A DNA stretch of 64,000 nt from JANRIC01 sp033765345. Its GTDB lineage: Bacteria > Bacteroidota > Bacteroidia > Cytophagales > Microscillaceae. The stretch is from the NCBI GenBank assembly GCA_033765345.1, contig JANRIC010000136.1, positions 1-64,000 of the forward strand, read 5' to 3'. The position numbers and the translations under genes are program-made. The notes under the pieces were generated by a model that saw only the letters and a program-made list of their open reading frames with translations, was not told the origin of the DNA and did not search any database. Below are positions 1 through 8,890 of the stretch, piece after piece. Position 1 is the stretch's first letter. The number at the start of each line of letters is the position of its first letter.

Positions 1-311
1 TAATGGGATAGTAAACTTTCAAGGTAGTTTAAAAGTGTCATATTAGCTTATTTTTGACCTTAAATAACAAAATTTATCTCAGTTTTTCAATATTTTTGCC
101 TCTTATCTTTATTCTTAATAGTTTTCCGAAGTTATCAGTGAATAGGATTGAGATGTTTTTTTGATTGAATTATGAAATCCTTTTTTTCAAAATAGATAAT
201 TTTTCCTTAGAACCCGGCTGTTTTCCCAAGATTTTTACACTTAAATCGGGAAGGTATTGCCGTTTATGGGTTTTAGTGTATATTTAGAAATCATTAAGCT
301 TTGTAAATCTT
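1..311. other. Intergenic leader upstream of nadE
   Basis: This AT-rich stretch before the first gene shows no credible coding frame; the short open frame starting at 257 runs out of phase into nadE and is a shadow of it. I see no exact TAnnTTTG promoter box at a sensible distance from the nadE start, and no tRNA or strong hairpin. The gene whose flank this is lies outside the window. Confidence 0.6.
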
Positions 312-2297
312 ATGAAATTAATCAAAGTCGCTGCTGCCGTACTCAATCAAACGCCCCTGGATTGGGAAGGGAACAAACAAAATATCATCCGTGCTATCAG
401 GGATGCCAAACAACAACAGGTGAGCCTCCTTTGCCTGCCGGAGCTTTGTATCTCGGGGTATGGCTGTGAGGATGCTTTTTATGCCCCTGATTTGCACAAA
501 ACGGCTATTGAGGTCTTGCCGGAGATCCTTCCCGAAACCAAGGGAATTGCCGTTTGCCTGGGCTTACCGATCGCCTTACAAAACAAACTTTTTAATACGG
601 CTTGTTTGGTTTCCGACGGCAATATTTTGGGTTTTGTTGCCAAGAGGTTTCTGGCTGGGAACGGAGTCTACTACGAACCGCGCTGGTTTACGCCATGGAA
701 AAACGGCGAACGCAGCTCTTTTGAAATTGAGGGTGTTGACTATCCGATTGGTGATTTTTATTTTAATGTGGGAGGTGTCAAAATCGGCTTCGAGATTTGT
801 GAAGATGCCTGGGTGGCCAATCGCCCCGGACGCTATCTGTATGATTTTGGGGTGGATATCATTATGAACCCCAGTGCAAGCCATTTTGCATTCGGCAAAC
901 TCAATATCCGCAAGCGTTTTGTGCTGGAGGGCTCAAGGGCTTTTGGGGTGGGCTATATCTATGCCAATTTGCTGGGCAATGATGCCGGACGTATGATCTT
1001 TGACGGCGGTGCTTTGATTGCATCCAACGGCGAACTACAAGCTGTAGGGCCACGCTTGACTTTTGAAGATTGTCACCTGACTACAGCCATCCTGGATGTA
1101 GAAATCAATCGCCTGACTCAGCTTCAAAACCGCACACCTTTTGAACACGCAGCTCAAGAAGACGAATGTATCCGCTGTGATTTTGAATTTCCACAGATAG
1201 CCCCTCAACATATTGAAAATGAAGAGGCTGCCTGGGAGTATAGTCCGTTTATCAAAGAAGAAGAATTTGCCAGAGCCGTTTCCCTGGCTTTGTTTGATTA
1301 TATGCGTAAAAGCTATTCCAGGGGTTTTGTCATTTCACTGAGCGGCGGGGCAGACTCGGCGGCGGTTTCTTGCCTTTGTAGACTGATGATCGACCTGGGT
1401 ATTCAAAGCATCGGCTGGGAGCAATTTACCGACAAACTCAGCTATATCCAGGGCATCAAAGAATATACTACCGAAAAACAACTTGCCCGAAGACTCATCA
1501 CCTGCGTTTATCAAGCCTCTAAAAATAGTGGCTCTGTAACCCGAAACGCTGCCGAAGCACTCGCAGAAGCTTTACACGCCACCTACTACTTTTTATTCGT
1601 GGGCAATATCGTGGAAAATTACGAAGCCATCATCGCCGAAAGCTTGGGCAGACCCCTGACCTGGGAACAAGACGACATCGCAAGGCAAAATATCCAGGCG
1701 CGGGTGCGTGCCCCTAGTGTCTGGATGCTCGCCAACATCAAAGGGGCTTTGTTGCTCTCTACCAGCAACCGCTCCGAAGCCGCCGTGGGTTATGCCACGA
1801 TGGATGGAGACACGAGCGGCGGACTCAGCCCTATTGCCGGTATTGACAAAGCTTTCCTCAGAAAATGGTTGCGCTGGTTGGAAACCGAAGGTCTGAACAA
1901 AGGAGAAATTACGATTCCCGAACTGATACACGTCAATGCCCAACAACCAACCGCCGAGCTTCGCCCACAGGAATCCAAACAAACCGATGAAGGTGACCTG
2001 ATGCCTTATGATCTGCTGGATGAAGTAGAGGAACTGGCCATTCGAGATAAAAAACCACCCCTGGAATGTTTTCTGTTGCTTCGCTTTAAATTTCCGCAAT
2101 ATTCGGATGAGCAACTAAAAATCTGGACGGATAAATTCTTCAAACTCTGGTGCAGAAACCAATGGAAACGAGAACGTTATGCCCCCTCCTTCCACCTGGA
2201 TGACAAAAATCTCGACCCCAAAACCTGGTGCCGCTTCCCAATCCTCTCAGGAGGCTTCGCCCGAGAACTAAAAGAGATGTGGGCTTATGTGGGGTGA
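312..2297 (+). CDS. nadE: Glutamine-dependent NAD+ synthetase
   Basis: Catalyses the last step of NAD+ synthesis, ATP-dependent amidation of nicotinate adenine dinucleotide with ammonia taken from glutamine, in the cytoplasm. The 661-residue protein has an N-terminal nitrilase-type glutaminase domain whose Glu-Lys-Cys triad is visible as E44 (LPELCISGYG), K111 (FVAKRF) and C163 (GFEICEDAW). The C-terminal synthetase domain begins near residue 330 and has the PP-loop SGGADSAAV and a later STSNRSEAAVGYATMDGD segment. Length fits the long two-domain form. The start ATG is the first in frame and the protein aligns from its first residues with the glutaminase fold. It is transcribed alone and converges with lplA across a hairpin-rich gap. 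Confidence 0.96.
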   Translation: MKLIKVAAAVLNQTPLDWEGNKQNIIRAIRDAKQQQVSLLCLPELCISGYGCEDAFYAPDLHKTAIEVLPEILPETKGIAVCLGLPIALQNKLFNTACLVSDGNILGFVAKRFLAGNGVYYEPRWFTPWKNGERSSFEIEGVDYPIGDFYFNVGGVKIGFEICEDAWVANRPGRYLYDFGVDIIMNPSASHFAFGKLNIRKRFVLEGSRAFGVGYIYANLLGNDAGRMIFDGGALIASNGELQAVGPRLTFEDCHLTTAILDVEINRLTQLQNRTPFEHAAQEDECIRCDFEFPQIAPQHIENEEAAWEYSPFIKEEEFARAVSLALFDYMRKSYSRGFVISLSGGADSAAVSCLCRLMIDLGIQSIGWEQFTDKLSYIQGIKEYTTEKQLARRLITCVYQASKNSGSVTRNAAEALAEALHATYYFLFVGNIVENYEAIIAESLGRPLTWEQDDIARQNIQARVRAPSVWMLANIKGALLLSTSNRSEAAVGYATMDGDTSGGLSPIAGIDKAFLRKWLRWLETEGLNKGEITIPELIHVNAQQPTAELRPQESKQTDEGDLMPYDLLDEVEELAIRDKKPPLECFLLLRFKFPQYSDEQLKIWTDKFFKLWCRNQWKRERYAPSFHLDDKNLDPKTWCRFPILSGGFARELKEMWAYVG

Positions 2298-2337
2298 GAG
2301 AGGGGTCAGGGGGAGGGGAATGTGCCTAAAATATTCA

Positions 2338-2447
2338 AAAAAAAACCTTGTTAGTCCTTGCAAAAGGCTAACAATGGTTAGGAATGCAAAAAAACCCTGG
2401 TTAGTCCTTACAAAAGGCTAACCAGGGTTTTGGCTAACCAAGGTTTT
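2338..2447. terminator. Nested hairpins between convergent nadE and lplA
   Basis: Two related hairpins lie side by side. The stronger has a perfect 14-bp stem (AAAACCCTGGTTAG at 2391-2404 with its complement at 2418-2431) ending in T residues. A weaker one (about 2340-2379) shares the loop motif TTAGTCCTT..AAAAGGCTAA. The tail at 2432-2447 (GGCTAACCAAGGTTTT) can also pair with the 5' arm of the first hairpin. The structure should stop transcription from both sides; its right edge overlaps the lplA stop codon. Confidence 0.75.
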
Positions 2448-3438
2448 AATCACACAAAAAAGCAGCAAATTCTTCGGCACTGATTTCACCAAAGTAGTTA
2501 CGAAGGTCTTGGTTTTTGAGTTTTTCCGTCAAGGTCTGTTGCTCATAACGGATTCCTTGCAGAAAGTTTTCTATTTCTGACAGGTCTCCATGCGCCAGAA
2601 AATCCCCATAGAATTTGATATTGACAATATTCCCTTCTTTGACATCCATACGGGCATCAATCTGACCGAAGGCAAAGCGGTTTTTTTTCTGTATATTAAA
2701 TTCTGGGGAGCGTCCGTAGTTCCATTCCCAGGTTTGGTATTTTTCTTTGGAAAGTTGGTGTACAGCTTCCCACTCCGATTCGCTTAGTCGATAAGTTGGC
2801 ACTTCGCCTTTGGTCTGAAAAATTTCCTCCAGGATTGTCTGTCGGAATTGTACCATATCCATATCTTCCCGAAGCAATTCACGGATATTGGCTACCCGGC
2901 TACGCACCGATTTGATGCCCTTGGAAGTGATTTTATCACCAGATACATTAAGGGCATTCACCACATCCTCGATATTAGAGTCAAACAGGAGTGTCCCGTG
3001 ACTAAACATAGTTTTGGTATTGGAGAATTGTGCATTTCCCGAAATCTTTCGTCCTTCGGCGACGATATCATTCCTTCCTGTCATTTCGGCCGCTACACCC
3101 AGTTTTTTCAGAGCATCTACAATCGGCCGTACAAACTGGATAAAATTGTTGACCTTAGTGGAGTCGTATTTGGTCAAGAAGCTAAAATTAAGATTGCCCA
3201 GGTCATGGTAAACGGCTCCTCCGCCCGAAATACGGCGCACCACGATGATGTCCTTTTCTTTGACATAATGGCTGTTGATTTCCTCAATGGTATTCTGATG
3301 CTTACCAATGATAATGGAAGGTTGATTGATATAAAACAACAGAAAATCTTCTTTGGGTTCAAAATTCCGTACTACGTATTCTTCAAGGGCAAGATTAATT
3401 CGGGGATCGTTGATGTTCTGATTATCAATAAAAAGCAT
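2446..3438 (-). CDS. lplA: Lipoate-protein ligase A
   Basis: Attaches free lipoate, through lipoyl-AMP, to lipoyl domains of 2-oxoacid dehydrogenases and the glycine cleavage H protein. The 330-residue protein has the diagnostic RRISGGGAVYHD motif near residue 70, the lysine-bearing segment GRKISGNAQ near residue 135, and a C-terminal accessory domain (NRFAFGQIDARMDVKEGNI), so it is the full ligase and not a truncated LipB/LipM type. It starts with MLFIDNQNINDPRINLALEEY, as usual in this family. It is a single-gene unit convergent with nadE and divergent from the haloperoxidase-like gene, with about 330 bases of non-coding sequence upstream. Confidence 0.93.
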   Translation of the reverse strand: MLFIDNQNINDPRINLALEEYVVRNFEPKEDFLLFYINQPSIIIGKHQNTIEEINSHYVKEKDIIVVRRISGGGAVYHDLGNLNFSFLTKYDSTKVNNFIQFVRPIVDALKKLGVAAEMTGRNDIVAEGRKISGNAQFSNTKTMFSHGTLLFDSNIEDVVNALNVSGDKITSKGIKSVRSRVANIRELLREDMDMVQFRQTILEEIFQTKGEVPTYRLSESEWEAVHQLSKEKYQTWEWNYGRSPEFNIQKKNRFAFGQIDARMDVKEGNIVNIKFYGDFLAHGDLSEIENFLQGIRYEQQTLTEKLKNQDLRNYFGEISAEEFAAFLCD

Positions 3439-3768
3439 AGTTTAATTTTTTTGAAATGAAAAATACTAAAATACACAATTTAATCTAAGTTTATTTGATT
3501 CCTCCGACATTTTAATGCTTTGGTAAAAAAAGCTTTCATGGATCAAACAAATATGCTCCAACCGAAGCCATTTTGAACAAAATAAAACAAGAACCTTCTA
3601 GAAGAGTTTTAAGAATACAAATAACTCAAAACTTACCTGGTAGGATATGAATTATTTTAATCCAGATATCATTTACGTGTATTAAAAATGTCATCTGATT
3701 GCGTAATATTTGGAATATTTGCACACGCTTTATAAATTTGATTATTAAGAAAAAACTCAAAATCGTAA
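3439..3768. other. Divergent intergenic region
   Basis: These 330 bases separate lplA from the plus-strand haloperoxidase-like gene. Apart from the plus-strand promoter at 3710-3740, I see no repeat, RNA gene or exact minus-strand promoter box for lplA. Confidence 0.6.
3710..3740 (+). promoter_or_regulatory. Bacteroidota-type promoter for the haloperoxidase-like gene
   Basis: TTG at 3710-3712 is followed after 20 bp by TAAATTTG at 3733-3740, an exact match to the TAnnTTTG -7 box with typical -33/-7 spacing. Transcription would start near 3747, about 20-40 nt before the candidate start codons. Confidence 0.6.
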
Positions 3769-5265
3769 ATGCTCATTAAAAAGATGATGATAAAAAATTT
3801 GATTTGGCTTGTAGTGCTAAGTTTTTGTATGCTGTTGGCCTGTAATAACAAGCCTTCTGAAGACGAAAAAACCACACAAAACACTGAAAACGAACCCCAA
3901 GGAGTCGATAACATGGCTTATAAGTGGGGTAAAATTGCCCTAGAGCTTACCGCCAATGATACAGAGCGGTTTAGACCTCGGCCTACCATTACTTCGCGCT
4001 ACCTAGGGCTTATTTTCACGGCAGTGTTTGATGCCTGGTCCTGCTATGATGCCAAAGCTACTCCGGTTTATTTGAAAGGGGCAGAAAAAAGACCTCAAAA
4101 CGAACATACACTAAAAAATAAAGAAATCGCCATCAGTTATGCAGCCTACAGGGCTATGATGGAATATTATTATGCAGATACATTGATCTTGAAGCAGCGT
4201 ATGAAAGACCTGGGTTTTGACCCCGAAAATAAGACATTAGACTCCACAACTCCCGAAGGCATCGGTAATCTGGCTGCCAAAAGTGTCATTGAAGCCCGTA
4301 GAAACGACGGCTCCAATCAATATGGAGAAGTTGGAGCATCCAAAGGAAAACCTTATTTTGATTATACGAATTACAACCCCGTCAACTCCCCGGATAAAAA
4401 TACCGACCCCAATCGTTGGCAACCCAAGTATTTTTCAGATGGTAAAGGCGGTAAATTTGCTCCAAAATGCCTGACTCCTTTTTGGCAAAAAGTCAAACCC
4501 ATTGCCTTGAAATCCGCAGATCAGTTTCGGCCTGCGCCTCCTCCAAAAATCGGCTCTAAACAGCTTGCGGAAGAAGTCAAAGAAGTCATCGACCTACAGG
4601 CCAATTTGACCAACGAGCAAAAGGCTTTGGTAGAATTTATGCGTGATGGACCTAAATCCGTACAGCAGGCAGGTCATTGGCTTATTTTTGCCCAATTTGT
4701 ATCCCAAAGAGACAAACACAACCTGGATCAGGATGTAAAAATGTACTTCCTCAATCAAATCACGGCGATGGATGCCTTTATAGCTGCTTGGGATGCCAAG
4801 ATGTATTATGATTTTGCCCGTCCTTATGCCTTGGTACACGATTATTATCAAGATCAGGTGATCAAAGCCTGGGGTGGACCCGAAAAAGGCATGGTGCAGG
4901 TGAAAGGTACAGAATGGAGACCCTATTCACCAGATACTTTCTTGTGTCCGCCCTTTCCGAGTTATGTATCAGGGCATAGCTGCGTGAGTGGTGCTTGTGC
5001 CGAAGCCCTGAAGCTTTTTAAAGGCAATGATACATTCGGGCATGAAGTCAAACTTGTGCCTGGTGCTTTGACCGAACCTGAAAATGTAGGCGATACCGTC
5101 ACCTTAAAATTTCCTACATTCACCGAAACCGCAGAAAAAGCAGGTATTTCTAGAGTACTTGGAGGCTATCATATCCAAGTAGACAACATCGAGGGACTAA
5201 AACTAGGGCGCAAAGTAGCCGGGGCAGCCTGGGAGATGTATAAGAAACACGTGGGGGAGGAATAG
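3769..5265 (+). CDS. Vanadium haloperoxidase / PAP2-type lipoprotein
   Basis: Member of the vanadium-dependent haloperoxidase / type-2 phosphatidic acid phosphatase superfamily, which binds vanadate or phosphate at one Lys/Arg/His site. The 498-residue protein has a lipoprotein signal (LLACNN, lipidated Cys near residue 25), so it is probably membrane-anchored outside the cytoplasm. Conserved segments are the Arg-bearing FARPYA, PSYVSGHSCVSGA with the catalytic His region, and SRVLGGYHIQVDN near the C-terminus. Whether it oxidises halides or acts as a phosphatase cannot be told from sequence. The start could also be one of the ATGs at 3784 or 3787. A diverged copy of its last 65 bases lies at 7117-7181 beyond the next gene. 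Confidence 0.85.
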   Translation: MLIKKMMIKNLIWLVVLSFCMLLACNNKPSEDEKTTQNTENEPQGVDNMAYKWGKIALELTANDTERFRPRPTITSRYLGLIFTAVFDAWSCYDAKATPVYLKGAEKRPQNEHTLKNKEIAISYAAYRAMMEYYYADTLILKQRMKDLGFDPENKTLDSTTPEGIGNLAAKSVIEARRNDGSNQYGEVGASKGKPYFDYTNYNPVNSPDKNTDPNRWQPKYFSDGKGGKFAPKCLTPFWQKVKPIALKSADQFRPAPPPKIGSKQLAEEVKEVIDLQANLTNEQKALVEFMRDGPKSVQQAGHWLIFAQFVSQRDKHNLDQDVKMYFLNQITAMDAFIAAWDAKMYYDFARPYALVHDYYQDQVIKAWGGPEKGMVQVKGTEWRPYSPDTFLCPPFPSYVSGHSCVSGACAEALKLFKGNDTFGHEVKLVPGALTEPENVGDTVTLKFPTFTETAEKAGISRVLGGYHIQVDNIEGLKLGRKVAGAAWEMYKKHVGEE

Positions 5266-5363
5266 AAAAGTAAAATTTTGCATGCATTGATTTGTACTCA
5301 AATCACGCTATAAAAAGCTTGAAGATGAGGCTACACGAAATTTTATACGAATCATCCCAAAAA

Positions 5364-5466
5364 TATACCCAGATTGAAGTGATTTGCCTGATTTTCTTGA
5401 TTGATTAGCTTGATTATTAATGATTTAAAAGCTAAAATCTCGGAAAACCACTTCGGTTTGAGTATA
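5364..5466 (+). mobile_element. 103-bp MITE-like element, copy A
   Basis: Member of a five-copy family with imperfect terminal inverted repeats (left TACCCAGATTGAAGTG, right complement TACTCAAACCGAAGTG) bounded by TA on both sides, and an inner stem TTAGCTT/AAGCTAA. It carries no gene. It ends two bases from the stop codon of the AAA-ATPase gene, so on the minus strand it forms the immediate 3' flank and could act as a hairpin terminator there (inference). Confidence 0.85.
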
Positions 5467-5468
5467 AC

Positions 5469-7016
5469 TTATGCAATCAATTCTACTGCATACTCTTTGA
5501 GCTCCTTTTGATTGCAGGCTACCCCAATGAGGTAAATGGGTTTTTGCTCGCTTTGGTATTTTTGATAGTATTTGCGGTCTTTGATTTGAGCAAGGGCACT
5601 TTCGGCGGTGTCGCTTACCTTGAATTCTAGGAGGTAGATATTTTCAGAGCTTTGTACCACGGCATCAATTCTGCCTTTGGAGGTATGTACTTCGGCAGTA
5701 GTATAATACCCTAATAAGGTGAAAGTAAGGTAAATAATGCTGTGGTAATAGCTCTCAAGGTGCTGCTCAAAAATATTGTAGGGGATTTTGGCAAAAAGGG
5801 CGTTGAGGTGCATAAAAACTTCCTCGAGATCGTTTTTTTCAAAAGCTCTCCTTAATTTAGACACCAAAGGTTTTGCCTGACTGTCTTCGGTATGGGCATA
5901 TTCAGCCAACAAAAAAAGTAATATCGCGTTTTTAACTTCTTTGTTGGGATAATCTAGGGCAAACACATCATATTCTATTTTTTCCTTGATGGTCAGATAA
6001 CCTGTCTGAAAAAGCAAAGTCACCAAATCTAAATTTTCAATGTTGGATTTTCCCAGTGTAAGTTCATCTGCCTCCACTCCTTCAATCTGGTAGAGGTGTT
6101 GTTCGGCCATTTTTTTGGTCAGGAAGGTAGGCGTACCCGTGCTAAACCAATAATTGCCAAATTGGCGATTTTGCATATAGCTTAAGATGGAAAAGGGATT
6201 GTAAACCTTTTCTGTATTTTCACCCGAGAAGTTATATCCATTGTACCATTGTTTTAAATCATTCAGCAATTGATTTTTATCCACGTGCTTTTCCTCAACG
6301 ATGTAATTCAAATACGGATCAAAATAGTGTTCTAATTCAGCTTGGGTGTAACCCAACAAAGTGGCATAATCCTGCACCATACTAATATCCAGCAGATTGT
6401 TCAAATCCGAAAAAATGGATACTTTGCTAAACTTAGAAACGCCCGTAATGAATAAAAAACGAATGTGTGCATCCAAATCCTTGAGGCAAGAATAAAAAAT
6501 TTTAAGTGTATCGCGGTTTTTGATTGCCTGGTGGATTTCATCTTTGCCCAAATATTCAATAATTGGTTTGTCGTATTCATCTATCAAAATGACAACCTGC
6601 TTTTCTTGGGAAAGGGCTTTGATGAGGTTTTCAAATAAATCCGCTATACTTTTTCCTGCTATCTGGACATTGTACTCCAAAGCTATTTCTTCCAAATGTT
6701 GTTGGATGGCCTGTTCCAAACCAATCTCCCTAAAATTTGACTTCCCAAAACTAAAATGAATGACATTATGTTTTTCCCACTCGATTTTATCCTCGATCCA
6801 GAGTCCTCCGAAAAGCTCTTTTTTACCCAAAAAAATATCGCGCAGTGTACTCAAGAGCAAAGATTTACCAAAGCGGCGTGGGCGGGAGAGGAAATAATAC
6901 ACGCCTCTTGTGATGAGTTGATAGATCAACTGAGTTTTATCCACATACAAAGCTTTGTCATTTCTCAGTCGGGTGAAATCTTGTAAACCTATGGGTAATT
7001 TTTGCAGTTCGCTCAT
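5469..7016 (-). CDS. AAA-ATPase-like / PD-(D/E)XK nuclease family protein
   Basis: Belongs to the large Bacteroidota family that pairs an AAA-ATPase-like domain (PF09820) with a C-terminal PD-(D/E)XK nuclease domain (PF08011, DUF1703). In 515 residues it shows the N-terminal signature LPIGLQDF..YVDKT, the Walker-A-like RPRRFGKSLLLSTLRD near residues 45-60, the Walker-B-like VVILIDEYDKP near residue 143, and nuclease motifs GRIDAVV and IYLLEFKVS near residue 460. Family members are often in many copies and are suspected mobile or defence-linked genes; the substrate is unknown. Length is normal, so it is intact. It is bracketed by the haloperoxidase 3' end and a stray copy of it, and by a MITE at its 3' end, which suggests a recently rearranged site. 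Confidence 0.88.
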   Translation of the reverse strand: MSELQKLPIGLQDFTRLRNDKALYVDKTQLIYQLITRGVYYFLSRPRRFGKSLLLSTLRDIFLGKKELFGGLWIEDKIEWEKHNVIHFSFGKSNFREIGLEQAIQQHLEEIALEYNVQIAGKSIADLFENLIKALSQEKQVVILIDEYDKPIIEYLGKDEIHQAIKNRDTLKIFYSCLKDLDAHIRFLFITGVSKFSKVSIFSDLNNLLDISMVQDYATLLGYTQAELEHYFDPYLNYIVEEKHVDKNQLLNDLKQWYNGYNFSGENTEKVYNPFSILSYMQNRQFGNYWFSTGTPTFLTKKMAEQHLYQIEGVEADELTLGKSNIENLDLVTLLFQTGYLTIKEKIEYDVFALDYPNKEVKNAILLFLLAEYAHTEDSQAKPLVSKLRRAFEKNDLEEVFMHLNALFAKIPYNIFEQHLESYYHSIIYLTFTLLGYYTTAEVHTSKGRIDAVVQSSENIYLLEFKVSDTAESALAQIKDRKYYQKYQSEQKPIYLIGVACNQKELKEYAVELIA

Positions 7017-7116
7017 CTTTACTGATATACATATTATAAAGGTAAAAATACGAAAAATTACTGGATAAGTACAGATATTCTCAGCGAAGTATCCTAATTT
7101 CTATTTGTTTTTATAT

Positions 7117-7181
7117 AAAAACTAGGGCGCAATTAGCCGGGGCAGCCTGGGAGATGTATAAAAAACACGTGGGGGAATAAG
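7117..7181 (+). pseudogene. Stray copy of the 3' end of the haloperoxidase-like gene
   Basis: About 65 bases repeat the last codons of the gene ending at 5265 (5199-5264), with small indels and one substitution; the shared core includes TAGCCGGGGCAGCCTGGGAG. A 2-base change after GGGCGCA puts a stop in frame, so it is not translated as in the original. No other part of the gene accompanies it. It is followed by a bidirectional terminator, which may be the original terminator of the haloperoxidase gene. Confidence 0.85.
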
Positions 7182-7224
7182 TTAAGGTTCAACATTTTTA
7201 AAGAATTTCGGATTTTTAATATAT

Positions 7225-7260
7225 AAAAAAGGTTCACCTTTATCTCGGTCAACCTTTTTT
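7225..7260. terminator. Bidirectional intrinsic terminator
   Basis: AAAAAAGGTT at 7225-7234 pairs with AACCTTTTTT at 7251-7260, with an inner ACC/GGT extension. The A-tract and T-tract serve both strands. It lies at the 3' end of the minus-strand T9SS repeat-protein gene and after the stray haloperoxidase fragment. Confidence 0.75.
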
Positions 7261-7291
7261 TGATGATTAAGAATTATAAAAATACCTGACT

Positions 7292-8851
7292 TTAATCGGT
7301 AATCAACATCCGCTTGCTATCAACTATTTTACCGTCTACTACCAAAGTATATAGATAAAGTCCTTTATGGAGACTTCCGGCTTGGACGGTCACACCGCCT
7401 TCTCCTTTTTGATTGATGGGCAATCTGCTTATTTCTTTGCCTTGCAGATCAGTGATTAAAATCATGGCCTGGATATTTTTTTCTGGTAAATAGTAGCTAA
7501 TCACCGTAGACTGCCCAAAAGGATTGGGTTGGTTTTGGTGCAACTGAGCGGTGTTTTTATCTATAGTTTCAGACTCAAGTCCCTGTATTTTAGCCAGTTG
7601 GTTTTCCAGTGTTTCCAAGCGTTCTTTCAGTGATTCTATTTGCTCTAGAAGTTGCTGATTTACCTCATCAGGTGCGTTTTTGTTGGCATTGCTGCTTACA
7701 AATACATTACCGTTATTGTCTATGACCAGATTTCTACCTTGTCCTTGAGGTAAGTTTTCAAAACGAACCGTGCCAACATTATGTAAATGAGCTGTTGGAT
7801 TAAAAACACCTAAACCTATGTTTCCATTGTTTTCAATCACCAAGCGGTGCGTACTTGGTCCGGCAACATTGGTACCCCAATCAGCAATGACAAATTTACC
7901 CTGATTAACACCTGTTGCAAATGTGTAGAAGTAAAAACTTTTCCAAACATTGTTGAAACCTGCATCGTAACGTACGATGGCAAAACCCGGATCAGGCCGG
8001 TCTCTATCTATGCGGAAGATAGCATTGGTAGCCCTTAGATGAATAGGTCGTTCAGGATTTTTGATTCCTATGCCTAAGGCACCGTTGAGAGCCACTACTT
8101 TTTGACTAAAATCTCCATAAATCAATGGATTACTCGTGGAGTCATTAGCGATGTAGAGTTTGTTGGAGCTTGTTTCGTTGTAGCCTGCTTGGTTGCCGAG
8201 AAAGACATTGCCAAAACCAAAAACATTCAATTTACCTGCCTCTTGCCCCAATATGGTATTAAGATTTCCTCTGTTTAAGCGTCCTGCAAAACTACCCAAA
8301 AAAGTATTCCTAAGTCCATTAACATTATCACGACCGGCTTCATACCCCAAAGCAGTGTTATAGAATCCGTTTAGACCGCCTCCGGCATAACTACCTACAA
8401 AAGTATTGTATTGACCGGTGGTATTCCCTCCCCCTGCACTACGACCTATAAATGTATTTTCGTGTCCAACTGTATTATTAAATCCTGCCAGTTGGCCTAC
8501 AAATGTATTATTCACCCCATTGATGTTGTTATAACCTGACTGATTACCTATGTAAGTATTTTCAACGCCACTTTTGTTGAATGCTCCAGCACCAGCACCT
8601 ATAAAAGTGTTTTCAAACCCATTGACATTGCTTGCTCCTGCAAATCCACCCACGAAGGTATTTCCCCCTCCATCAGCATTGACTTTACCCGCCTCCCCCC
8701 CTATGAAGGTATTTACTGTTCCCGTAGTATTGTTTAGACCTGCTGAAAACCCCCAGAAAGTATTTGAACCGTTACAATTGCCGGGACATTGTGCCAGGGC
8801 TGACTCACTCAATAGTATGAATAAAATATAAACTAAAATGGCTTTTTTCAT
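7292..8851 (-). CDS. T9SS-sorted 17-residue-repeat fibre protein (short paralog)
   Basis: Secreted protein of 519 residues with a Sec signal (cleavage likely after SESALA). Residues about 28-230 are some 12 tandem repeats of 17 residues of type NTFIGxxAGxxNxxGxx, likely to form a beta-roll or beta-helix with turns at each NxxG (inference). Next comes a fibre-like region (LYIANDSTSNPLIYGDFSQK..GIGIKNP), then a predicted coiled coil (QQLLEQIESLKERLETLENQLA), and a T9SS sorting domain (LHQNQPNPFGQSTVISYYLP..GLYLYTLVVDGKIVDSKRM). It is a paralog of the protein at 10149-12266 but has the coiled coil where that protein has an S74 chaperone-protease domain. Function is unknown; a surface fibre or adhesin is plausible. 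Confidence 0.85.
   Translation of the reverse strand: MKKAILVYILFILLSESALAQCPGNCNGSNTFWGFSAGLNNTTGTVNTFIGGEAGKVNADGGGNTFVGGFAGASNVNGFENTFIGAGAGAFNKSGVENTYIGNQSGYNNINGVNNTFVGQLAGFNNTVGHENTFIGRSAGGGNTTGQYNTFVGSYAGGGLNGFYNTALGYEAGRDNVNGLRNTFLGSFAGRLNRGNLNTILGQEAGKLNVFGFGNVFLGNQAGYNETSSNKLYIANDSTSNPLIYGDFSQKVVALNGALGIGIKNPERPIHLRATNAIFRIDRDRPDPGFAIVRYDAGFNNVWKSFYFYTFATGVNQGKFVIADWGTNVAGPSTHRLVIENNGNIGLGVFNPTAHLHNVGTVRFENLPQGQGRNLVIDNNGNVFVSSNANKNAPDEVNQQLLEQIESLKERLETLENQLAKIQGLESETIDKNTAQLHQNQPNPFGQSTVISYYLPEKNIQAMILITDLQGKEISRLPINQKGEGGVTVQAGSLHKGLYLYTLVVDGKIVDSKRMLITD
8155..8773 (-). repeat. 51-bp tandem coding repeats (about 12 units)
   Basis: The 17-residue protein repeat is a diverged 51-bp DNA repeat encoding N-T-F-(I/V)-G-x-x-A-G-x-x-N units. 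The periodicity also produces a long open shadow frame on the plus strand. Confidence 0.8.
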
Positions 8852-8890
8852 TATTCTTATTTTTGTTTGGATGGGATTTATTCAAAAAAC

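Noticed and set aside
257..469. 70-residue frame overlapping the nadE start
   Set aside because: It runs out of phase through conserved nadE codons and has no protein features.
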